A DNA stretch of 5,984 nt, from assembly GCA_002451235.1 (NCBI GenBank), contig DKBN01000007.1, positions 1-5,984 of the forward strand. The letters are read 5' to 3'. The position numbers and the translations under genes were made by a program. Below are positions 1 through 4,903 of the stretch, piece after piece. The stretch's first letter is position 1, and each line of letters starts with the position of its first letter. The stretch is from Patescibacteria group bacterium UBA6899. Its GTDB lineage: Bacteria; Patescibacteriota; Minisyncoccia; Phycocordibacterales; UBA6899. The notes beneath the pieces were generated by a model. The model saw only the letters and a program-made list of their open reading frames with translations, searched no databases and was not told where the DNA came from.

Positions 1-889
1 GCACGTTGAGCTCTCCCGCCAGCCGATATGCCTCTTCCGGAGAAGCATGCACATGCGACATGATGAATGGCGGAAGATACGCCCCGATAGGGATCAGGCC
101 GAGCCGGAATCCTTGATAGCGCTTCTTGATCTCTTCGAGGAATGGACCGTACCCCGTATCCCCCGCGAAGTAGATATCGCCATGTCCTGTCTCGACAACG
201 AACCCCGCCCACAGCGTCTTGTTGCGGTCAGAGATAGCGCGCGAAGAGAAATGCTGAGCGGGAACGCATCGCACAACGATACCCGGTTCGAGCTCGATAA
301 ATTGCCACCAATCAAGATCGACCGCTCCGCAGACTCCATGCCTTGCGAGATAGTCGGAATTACCTAGGCCGCAGACGATGCGCGGGTCGTGGCGCTTCAG
401 CAATCTGCGCAAGGTCGCGAGATCCAAGTGGTCGTAATGATTGTGAGAGAGGATGACGAGATCGATGGGCGGAAGGTCTTCGAACGCGATGCCGGGAGCG
501 CGATAGCGTTTCGGACCGATACCAGGAACCGGGCTCGTTCGTTTCGACCAAATAGGATCGGTCAGGATGTTGACTCCTTTTATCTGGATCAATACGGTCG
601 CGTGATTTACGAACGTGACAATAAGTTCGCTCTCTGCGATGCGTTCCTTCGGCTTCGCTGACGCAGCATTCTCCTTCCATGCCCAATCGCTCTTCGGACG
701 CGTGAACATCCAGCGCAGCATCTTCCCGAAACCGCCGCGCCGCATCTCCCCCTTCCCGCCGATATTTTGGAACGTCTTCCCGTCAAAATGGTCGTTTATC
801 GGGCCGCGATATCCCCGCACGCGGAAGAAGCGGTCGAGCCCGAAATAGGCGGCTATGTAGGCCAAGATGATCCCCGTGACAGCATCCAT
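1..889 (-). CDS. NAPE-PLD/UlaG-type metallo-beta-lactamase-fold hydrolase, C-terminus cut by window edge
   Basis: I read 296 codons on the minus strand from the ATG at 889-887 with no stop before the left edge, so the C-terminus is missing. Residues 1-17 form a hydrophobic segment (GIILAYIAAYFG), probably a membrane anchor. Then come the family motif HFDGK (34-38), the beta-strand entry VNHATVLIQIKG with LTDPIWS, and the metal-binding signature SHNHYDHLD with H149, H151, D153 and H154. Further ligands are H213 (in PAQHFSS) and D244 (in AGDTGYGP), and MSHVHASPEEA carries H279 and H281. VDLDWWQ and the N-terminal HFDGK motif match COG2220 proteins of the NAPE-PLD-like branch more than UlaG lactonase. 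All expected zinc ligands are present, so it should be an active Zn hydrolase; the substrate (phosphodiester or lactone) cannot be told. Family members are about 330-370 residues, so perhaps 40-70 are missing. An in-frame TAG three codons upstream fixes the start. It begins 26 bp after the FG-GAP gene and is probably in its operon. Confidence 0.93.
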   Translation of the reverse strand, partial: MDAVTGIILAYIAAYFGLDRFFRVRGYRGPINDHFDGKTFQNIGGKGEMRRGGFGKMLRWMFTRPKSDWAWKENAASAKPKERIAESELIVTFVNHATVLIQIKGVNILTDPIWSKRTSPVPGIGPKRYRAPGIAFEDLPPIDLVILSHNHYDHLDLATLRRLLKRHDPRIVCGLGNSDYLARHGVCGAVDLDWWQFIELEPGIVVRCVPAQHFSSRAISDRNKTLWAGFVVETGHGDIYFAGDTGYGPFLEEIKKRYQGFRLGLIPIGAYLPPFIMSHVHASPEEAYRLAGELNV

Positions 890-915
890 ATCCCGCTATG
901 ATAACAGCCGAAGGC

Positions 916-1590
916 TCAGTTCGGAACACACACACCGCCGACGTCTCCGAACGGAAGATGTGAATCCGGCTCGGGCGCGCAATGGGATCCATCCGCACAC
1001 ATGGGCGCATTGAGCATATTGCCGCCGCAGCGCTCCCCTGCACCGACGATACGCTGCGATTCCTTCAGGGTGGTCCCATCGACGATCAGATATTTGCTCT
1101 TCCCGATGGACGGCCGCGCGGTCATCGGTTCTGCCGGAGCGCGGTCCGCATAGTTGACGATGACCTCGCCGTTTCGGATCTCGGTCGTCTGCGGCGCGAT
1201 GCGGTCTCCCAGCAGGGCTCCGTTGGTCCCTTCGTATCCGTTTGCGATCTTAAGCGCGACCACGGCGTAGTAGAACGTTCCGCTTCCGCCACTCTCTTGC
1301 GTGAGGAGGAACGCCACGTCGGGGACCCCGTCGCCATTGAGGTCTCCGACCGCTTCGTTCCCGAAATATTTCGTGACGACCTTCGACGCCGATCCAGGCA
1401 CTATCTCAGTCTCTGAAACGCCGTTGACAAGCATGACCTGCTTCCCATCGATCGTATATGCGATGTTCTTATGATCCTTCGCTGACTGCTTCACTTCTTG
1501 CTCACTGGGAACGACTTGTCTCGTCAAATATAAGCCCCCGAGGACGGCTATGAGGGAAAAAACTATGGTGTATACGTATGTGCGTTTCAT
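916..1590 (-). CDS. membrane-anchored FG-GAP/calcium-loop protein with Cys-rich C-terminus
   Basis: The 224-residue protein starts MKRTYVYTIVFSL. Residues 4-22 are one hydrophobic segment preceded by positive residues: an uncleaved anchor or signal sequence that puts the rest outside the membrane. Residues 82-91 (GDLNGDGVPD) are a classic DxNxDGxxD calcium loop of the FG-GAP/VCBS type: D83, N85, D87, D91. It is followed by AFLLTQ and GGSGTFYYAVVALK, a beta-rich block. The last 40 residues hold four cysteines (188, 198, 204, 221) in a CGG...C....C...GVCVP arrangement, probably disulfide-bonded outside the cell. Only one calcium loop is visible, so it is not a full beta-propeller. The ORF could be opened 34 codons further upstream, but that stretch lacks signal-sequence character, and a -10-like element sits just before the chosen ATG. 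The family resembles uncharacterised small surface proteins of Patescibacteria; the function is unknown. The metallo-hydrolase gene follows after 26 bp. Confidence 0.85.
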   Translation of the reverse strand: MKRTYVYTIVFSLIAVLGGLYLTRQVVPSEQEVKQSAKDHKNIAYTIDGKQVMLVNGVSETEIVPGSASKVVTKYFGNEAVGDLNGDGVPDVAFLLTQESGGSGTFYYAVVALKIANGYEGTNGALLGDRIAPQTTEIRNGEVIVNYADRAPAEPMTARPSIGKSKYLIVDGTTLKESQRIVGAGERCGGNMLNAPMCADGSHCAPEPDSHLPFGDVGGVCVPN

Positions 1591-1595
1591 ATGTG

Positions 1596-1604
1596 AGCTT
1601 ATCG
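1596..1604 (-). promoter_or_regulatory. -10-like element, probable leaderless promoter of the FG-GAP gene
   Basis: On the minus strand CGA-TAAGCT is followed by 5 nt and then the ATG at 1590. TAAGCT fits TANNNT. No Shine-Dalgarno and no convincing -35 are visible. Three other genes here show the same arrangement, which is why I list it. Inferred only. Confidence 0.35.
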
Positions 1605-1726
1605 CTTGCCATAACTCATTTCGCCCAAAATTGTGACGATGGCCCAAAGGCGCCCGCGTGACAAGAATAGTTGTCAGTGTAGCACCGAACATGTTGGCTC
1701 GCGATCTTGCTTCATCCTTCGGACGG

Positions 1727-1767
1727 AAAAGAAAAGGTCGCTCGATATCGTTCGAGCGGCCTTTTTT
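1727..1767 (-). terminator. intrinsic terminator after the DUF5666-repeat gene
   Basis: A 10-bp stem pairs 1736-1745 with 1752-1761 around a 6-nt loop. It is flanked by A-rich sequence on the left and six T on the right, so it can act in both directions. In minus-strand RNA the hairpin is followed by UUUUCUUUU, 36 bp past the stop at 1797. The pair 1738/1759 is a U-G wobble in plus-strand RNA but an A-C mismatch in minus-strand RNA, so folding is slightly better on the plus strand. The only gene ending here is on the minus strand. The hairpin separates the DUF5666 unit from the FG-GAP/hydrolase unit. Confidence 0.8.
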
Positions 1768-1796
1768 CGTGGGGGAATGTTTGTTGTCTCTTCGCT

Positions 1797-2849
1797 TTAG
1801 AAGAATCCGAACAGGTTGTGGAAGAACCCGCCGACTCCCCCAATGAACCCTGCCATGAATCCTCTATGGACGCCATTCGAGGCGTTCTGTACAGTCGTGT
1901 TCGTCGTAGTTTGAGGCAACGCTCCGCTATCGATTATGGATGAGGCGGTGATCGTCGTCCCACTGACGCTTCCTTGCACGATCAGCCGATCTCCCGTCGC
2001 GATGTTCGAGTACGTGGAGGTTGCGCCGTCTTTGGTCACTGTCGCGCTTCCCGCATCGACTGAATAGGTTACATTGCTCTTGTTCGTGATGGTGAGCGTT
2101 GAGCCGTTGATCGCGGTCACAGTGCCGCCAACGACCGGTTGACCGTTCCCCTGTGGCAGGGACGGTGCTGTCCTACTGAGCGAGCCAGCGCCATTCTGCG
2201 CGCCATCGCGCCTCCCACCCTGCGGGATACCGTCATGGATCGCTGTTGCGGTGACGCTGGTTCCGTTCACTGTTCCCTGGACCATGACCGTGTCACCGAC
2301 CGAGATGCCGGAGACCGATGATGCAGCGCCGTTCTTCGTGACTGTCGCATTCGTCGCATCGACGGTGTAGGTCGTCCCCGTCGTCCCGTTCGGCCCGTAT
2401 TTCTGGGTCACAGACAACGTGTTCCCACTCACTGATTGAACGGTTCCGAACACGCCGTTCCCCATTCGCCCATTAGAGCCCATCATGCCGTCATGGATCG
2501 TCGTTGCGGCGACGTTCGTGCCACTGACGGTTCCCTGCACGGAAAGCTGGTCGCCCACGCTGATACTAGAGACGGGAGACGCGGTTCCGTTCTTCGTGAC
2601 CGTCGCATTCGTCGCGTCGACGGTATACGTCGTCTGTGTAGTATTCTGTCCGTACCCCTGACTCGTTATCGTTATCGTGTTACCGCCGATCGTCGTGACC
2701 GTCCCGCGGACTCCCGGGGCGCGGCCTGTCATGCCGTGGCCGAACTCGCCCGGGCCTGCCGCGAACGCCGTACTCCCCAAGAGCAAGCCGCCGAGCAATG
2801 CTGAGCCACCGACCACATATCCTATGCGCTGTTTCATTGTTTGTGTCAT
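1797..2849 (-). CDS. secreted protein with three DUF5666-like repeats
   Basis: The 350-residue protein begins with a typical signal peptide: MKQR basic end, hydrophobic GGSALLGGLLLG core, and a likely cleavage after AFA (about residue 30). Three homologous modules follow at about 46-121, 131-207 and 239-309. Each reads G.V..I.GNT(I/L).(V/I)T, then YTVDA..ATVTK(N/D)G, then S.I..GD.L.VQG.V.GT...A..I.D, the pattern of DUF5666 (an OB-fold-like beta domain). Modules 1 and 2 share YTVDATNATVTKNG exactly, 86 residues apart. Linkers are Gly/Asn/Gln-rich. The C-terminus (about 329-350) is a hydrophobic Gly/Phe tail ending HNLFGFF, a possible membrane or surface retention segment. There are no cysteines. 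Two starts are possible, ATG at 2849 or at 2837 (MKQR); I keep 2849 because a -10-like hexamer lies 4 nt upstream, but the signal peptide works from either. The function is unknown; an extracellular adhesive or structural role is a guess. It is a single-gene unit with its own terminator. Confidence 0.88.
   Translation of the reverse strand: MTQTMKQRIGYVVGGSALLGGLLLGSTAFAAGPGEFGHGMTGRAPGVRGTVTTIGGNTITITSQGYGQNTTQTTYTVDATNATVTKNGTASPVSSISVGDQLSVQGTVSGTNVAATTIHDGMMGSNGRMGNGVFGTVQSVSGNTLSVTQKYGPNGTTGTTYTVDATNATVTKNGAASSVSGISVGDTVMVQGTVNGTSVTATAIHDGIPQGGRRDGAQNGAGSLSRTAPSLPQGNGQPVVGGTVTAINGSTLTITNKSNVTYSVDAGSATVTKDGATSTYSNIATGDRLIVQGSVSGTTITASSIIDSGALPQTTTNTTVQNASNGVHRGFMAGFIGGVGGFFHNLFGFF
2331..2376 (-). 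repeat. DNA-level tandem module repeat inside the DUF5666 gene (partner 2589-2634)
   Basis: The 46 bp at 2331-2376 match 2589-2634 at 42 of 46 positions, 258 bp (86 codons) apart and in frame. They encode the YTVDATNATVTKNG core of modules 2 and 1. The third module is much more diverged at this position. This suggests that modules 1 and 2 arose by a later duplication or have been homogenised by gene conversion. Confidence 0.8.
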
Positions 2850-2853
2850 GCGT

Positions 2854-2862
2854 AAAATATCG
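2854..2862 (-). promoter_or_regulatory. -10-like element, probable leaderless promoter of the DUF5666 gene
   Basis: On the minus strand CGA-TATTTT is followed by 4 nt and the ATG at 2849. There is no Shine-Dalgarno before either possible start. If the transcript begins at or next to 2849 the message is leaderless. There is no TTGACA-like -35 at the usual distance. Inferred from position and from its similarity to the other three upstream regions. Confidence 0.35.
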
Positions 2863-2927
2863 TTATTTGATCATGTCTCGCGAGGTCTGGGGCCGTTAGG
2901 TAGGTCCGATCACGCCGCGATGACCAT

Positions 2928-2939
2928 AATACGCGTATT
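2928..2939. promoter_or_regulatory. 12-bp perfect palindrome (possible operator)
   Basis: AATACGCGTATT is self-complementary and lies 79 bp upstream of the DUF5666 start, between that gene and the terminator of the antiporter. On the minus strand it overlaps a TATTAT hexamer that could be an alternative -10. A regulator site is possible but unproven, since a 12-bp palindrome can occur by chance. Confidence 0.2.
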
Positions 2940-3013
2940 GAACCGGCAATCTTTCATTTTTTTAAGGACGTCCAGCTATCTTGGGTCGCTCTTTGATGAT
3001 AATAACGACGATG

Positions 3014-3079
3014 CCAAAAGAGTCCTTCGCATGAAGGGCCTCTTTTGCGAACGTATTCATCCGAGAGTGCCTGGTGCCG
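3014..3079 (-). repeat. 66-bp direct repeat, copy A (partner 4398-4463)
   Basis: The stretch is identical to 4398-4463 except for T at 3023 against G at 4407, so 65 of 66 positions match. It consists of a terminator hairpin (3016-3046) and 33 bp without strong structure (3047-3079), which lie between the antiporter stop and the hairpin on the minus strand. Flanking bases on either side do not match. The repeat unit is 1384 bp, and the interval holds just the antiporter gene with its upstream region. Confidence 0.9.
3016..3046 (-). terminator. intrinsic terminator of the antiporter gene (copy A hairpin)
   Basis: The hairpin has a 7-bp outer stem AAAAGAG/CTCTTTT, an inner CCTTC/GAAGG stem with one mismatch and a bulge, and a 4-nt loop. 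It ends in four T on the minus strand, 58 bp beyond the antiporter stop at 3104. The U-tract is part of the stem, so it can act in both directions. Confidence 0.7.
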
Positions 3080-3103
3080 GTAGTACGATCGGAGCCTGCT
3101 TTC

Positions 3104-4288
3104 TCATCCTTGAATGGGGGTCTCTTTATCCTTATCAAGCATCAACCCGAGGGACATGATGAAGATCGAAGAAAGGATCACGAGCGAGTACACCGCCATG
3201 ATCGCTTCGTTCTGCCGTAGATCCGAGGGGAGAGCGTAGAACAGCACGATCGTGATAAGCCCTCGGGGGGCGATGAAAAGATCATTGAGAGATGTCGTTT
3301 TATGCGCTTGTTTGAGAACGAGCCACCGTAACACATAGATGAGCATAAGGATAAAAAGCGCCAAGGACACCACCTGACCATGCAAGAGCACGCTGAAATT
3401 GATACTGTACCCGAAATATACGAAGAACAGCGTTTTCACGATGAAAGAGTATTCCCCTACCATTAATTTGAGGGATTGCAGGAATTCCTCATCAAGCTCG
3501 AGTAGTCGATTGGCGATATGGTTACGCAACACACGGAGATTGTTCACGATAATTCCGAACAATAAGATAAGGATGAGGGGCGAAAAATGGAATAATTTAC
3601 CCGTCGCATAGAGCATAAGCAGGGTGGCAAGAACGATGATCGTCCTTACCCGCTCCTTGTTGCGAGTCATGAAGTGGATGACACCTAAGGACGCTATCAG
3701 GGAGAGCAATAGCGTGACCCCTATTTGCAGCGGGAAGCTGAGAAGTGAAAGTGGCGTGAAAACTTCTTGTGCAAGAATGAAATTGAAGACAAGAACGCCG
3801 ACAATATCCGAAAAGGTGGCTTCATAGGTGACAAATTCCTTCTTCTTCGAGGGTAGATGAGCGATGCTCGGTATAGCAACGGCGCTACTGATGATCGCGA
3901 GCGGAATTGCGTAGAGGATCACACCTTGGAGAGAAAGTCCGAATTGCCATGAGAAGGCCCATGAGATCGCAGCGGTCGTGGCAACAAGCGAAATGACCGA
4001 AAGCGTGAGAGCTTTCATGATGATGCGCCCCTTCCCTTTCTCTATATTAAGATGAAGAGATTCCTCGAGGACAATGAGCACGAGTCCGATCGTCCCCATC
4101 GCCTGGAGCGCAGTCGCATTGACCGGCATCGCTATCTGTGGAAACAACAACGATGCGATCTTAATGGCTACTCCTGCCGTGATCAGAAGCAGGACTGACG
4201 GCAACCGTATCGCCCTCGAAAGATATTCAAAAAAAGAGGCCAGCAATATGATCGCCCCAAGCGATAACAGGATCCAGTACACACCCAT
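3104..4288 (-). CDS. cation/proton antiporter, Na_H_Exchanger (PF00999) family
   Basis: The 394-residue, very hydrophobic protein has about 12-13 membrane segments. Typical landmarks are LPSVLLLITAGV (29-40), following the first helix; SSAVAIPS (134-141), at the place of the unwound helix of the transport core; and E156-x4-D161 in YEATFSDIVGVLVFN, matching the E-x4-D ion-binding site of CPA1/NhaP-like exchangers (usually ...ND or ...DP; here SD). K285 in VKTLFFVYFG and R342 in APRGLITIVL fit the conserved basic residues late in the fold. Expected role: exchange of Na+ or K+ for H+ across the cytoplasmic membrane, for pH and ion balance. The ion cannot be told from sequence. It ends soon after the last helix, with no cytoplasmic regulatory domain (no TrkA-N/RCK). 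The start ATG at 4288 has no Shine-Dalgarno but an extended -10 right upstream. It is a single-gene unit between two copies of a 66-bp repeat. Confidence 0.92.
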   Translation of the reverse strand: MGVYWILLSLGAIILLASFFEYLSRAIRLPSVLLLITAGVAIKIASLLFPQIAMPVNATALQAMGTIGLVLIVLEESLHLNIEKGKGRIIMKALTLSVISLVATTAAISWAFSWQFGLSLQGVILYAIPLAIISSAVAIPSIAHLPSKKKEFVTYEATFSDIVGVLVFNFILAQEVFTPLSLLSFPLQIGVTLLLSLIASLGVIHFMTRNKERVRTIIVLATLLMLYATGKLFHFSPLILILLFGIIVNNLRVLRNHIANRLLELDEEFLQSLKLMVGEYSFIVKTLFFVYFGYSINFSVLLHGQVVSLALFILMLIYVLRWLVLKQAHKTTSLNDLFIAPRGLITIVLFYALPSDLRQNEAIMAVYSLVILSSIFIMSLGLMLDKDKETPIQG

Positions 4289-4294
4289 GATCTC

Positions 4295-4303
4295 AGTGTA
4301 TCA
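4295..4303 (-). promoter_or_regulatory. extended -10 element, probable leaderless promoter of the antiporter gene
   Basis: TGATACACT on the minus strand combines a TGN extension with TANNNT and ends 6 nt before the ATG at 4288. A transcript starting at the usual distance would begin at or next to the ATG. No -35 and no Shine-Dalgarno are visible. Confidence 0.45.
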
Positions 4304-4397
4304 CGATATGTTTCATAAAGGATTCGAGGAGTTTTGACTCGATCAGACCAAATTCTGCCCCCCATTTATTTCTGAAAGCATATGATGGACGGTGGTA

Positions 4398-4463
4398 CCA
4401 AAAGAGGCCTTCGCATGAAGGGCCTCTTTTGCGAACGTATTCATCCGAGAGTGCCTGGTGCCG
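4398..4463 (-). repeat. 66-bp direct repeat, copy B (partner 3014-3079)
   Basis: This is the second copy of the terminator-containing repeat, 1384 bp from copy A with a single mismatch. It sits upstream of the antiporter promoter. No confident protein gene ends just before it on the minus strand, so it terminates either read-through from the gene at 5821-4904, the small ORF at 4848-4720, or an unrecognised RNA. Confidence 0.9.
4400..4430 (-). terminator. intrinsic terminator (copy B hairpin)
   Basis: A perfect 10-bp stem AAAAGAGGCC/GGCCTCTTTT continues past one bulged base into a 3-bp stem and a 4-nt loop. It ends in four T on either strand. It is better paired than copy A, which has a mismatch at 3023. 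It insulates the antiporter promoter from upstream transcription. Confidence 0.7.
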
Positions 4464-4506
4464 ACTGATCGTGTAATAAGATCGCCGAACCGCGTGTGGA
4501 TCTTTT

Positions 4507-4573
4507 GCATGTCGCTGTCCAGACGCTTGCGCCGTGAACCTAACGACACGGCCTTCATGGGGATGCGACATGC
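4507..4573 (-). other. nested stem structure, possible small RNA ending at copy B terminator
   Basis: Two perfect inverted repeats are nested: an outer 9-bp stem GCATGTCGC (4507-4515) with GCGACATGC (4565-4573), and an inner 6-bp stem GCCGTG (4531-4536) with CACGGC (4547-4552) closing a 10-nt loop. On the minus strand the structure lies about 77 nt before the copy B terminator hairpin, so an RNA of roughly 175 nt spanning 4573 to 4398 could be made. It matches no RNA family I recognise. Chance pairing in GC-rich DNA remains possible. Confidence 0.25.
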
Positions 4574-4719
4574 GTAGACGGTAGAGTGATTCTTTGGGTT
4601 CGCCCGCTATTTACGATCGGCATCGGCGCATTGACTGATAATGTTCGACCGACATCATTCATTACCGTTCATCATGGTCGGCTCTTTCATCGGGCCACTT
4701 TTTGCGTCATAAAAATCGT

Positions 4720-4848
4720 TCACCCGTCAAACGGAATGTTAAGAATCTTTCCTATGTTGATCATCAACATAGAACTCACTGCGTTCCCTTTGCTGGCTGA
4801 CTCGGTCTCAAAAAAACACAGCGAGACCCTGTAAAGATATTCTAGCAT
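4720..4848 (-). CDS. possible small ORF with strong Shine-Dalgarno, unknown
   Basis: This is a 42-residue reading frame MLEYLYRVSL...NIPFDG ending in TGA. I consider it only because AGAGGAG lies 5 nt before the ATG (GGAG-AAGTG-ATG), the best ribosome-binding site in the window, while the large genes have none. The frame is also open upstream to an ATG at 4923. The product has no domain; it carries one Cys and a mixed hydrophobic character. The frame starts 55 bp after the stop of the surface-protein gene and could be translated from the same mRNA. Against it: the frame contains a 19-bp palindrome and an A/T run, and the codon pattern is unremarkable. Treat as tentative. Confidence 0.22.
   Translation of the reverse strand: MLEYLYRVSLCFFETESASKGNAVSSMLMINIGKILNIPFDG
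4753..4771. repeat. 19-bp palindrome with 9-bp perfect arms
   Basis: TATGTTGAT and ATCAACATA flank a single central base. The symmetry and size match a typical dimeric-regulator operator. However, it lies about 465 bp upstream of the antiporter start, and inside the possible small ORF. It has no T-run and is not a terminator. The role is unknown. Confidence 0.5.
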
Positions 4849-4903
4849 CACTTCTCCTCTTCCGACGATGTGTCTCGGTAGCATAAAAGCCACATCATGA
4901 TCA

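Larger units (their letters stand above)
4289..4903. other. 615-bp gap without a confident gene
   Basis: The gap between the antiporter start and the stop of the upstream surface-protein gene holds, from right to left, a possible 42-codon ORF with a good Shine-Dalgarno (4848-4720), a 19-bp palindrome inside it, a nested stem structure (4507-4573), the second copy of the 66-bp repeat with its hairpin, and the antiporter promoter. Longer open frames exist on both strands (for example minus 4571-4293 and plus 4586-4834). They have no recognisable motif, run through the terminator or the palindrome, and look accidental. The gap is long for an organism with otherwise tight spacing, so an RNA gene or a decayed gene is plausible. 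Confidence 0.6.

Noticed and set aside
360..686. Minus-strand frame of 108 residues (and a similar one at 94-339)
   Set aside because: They are off-frame readings of the metallo-hydrolase, whose true frame carries the full HxHxDH signature and runs from 889 to the left edge.
982..1416. 144-residue open frame on the plus strand
   Set aside because: It lies entirely opposite the FG-GAP gene, whose minus-strand frame has clear motifs; the plus product is low-complexity Arg/Asp-rich with no domain.
1591..1692. 34-residue N-terminal extension of the FG-GAP protein from an ATG at 1692
   Set aside because: The extension is not signal-like and would put the hydrophobic anchor in the interior; the ATG at 1590 directly precedes the anchor and follows a -10-like element.
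3014..4463. The two 66-bp copies as integron attC sites or a CRISPR pair
   Set aside because: There is no R/L-box arrangement with GTTRRRY, no regular spacing with short spacers, and no integrase or cas gene; two copies 1.4 kb apart do not form an array.
4293..4571. 92-residue minus-strand frame in the gap (also 4558-4343)
   Set aside because: They run through the copy B terminator repeat and have no motif; the similar reading through copy A diverges immediately outside the repeat.
4804..4828. Inverted repeat GGTCTC/GAGACC as a terminator
   Set aside because: The stem is only 6 bp with a 13-nt loop, and the T-run is inside the loop rather than after the stem.
4586..4834. 82-residue plus-strand frame
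   Set aside because: It has no ribosome-binding site, crosses the 19-bp palindrome and the better-supported small ORF on the other strand, and shows no recognisable domain.
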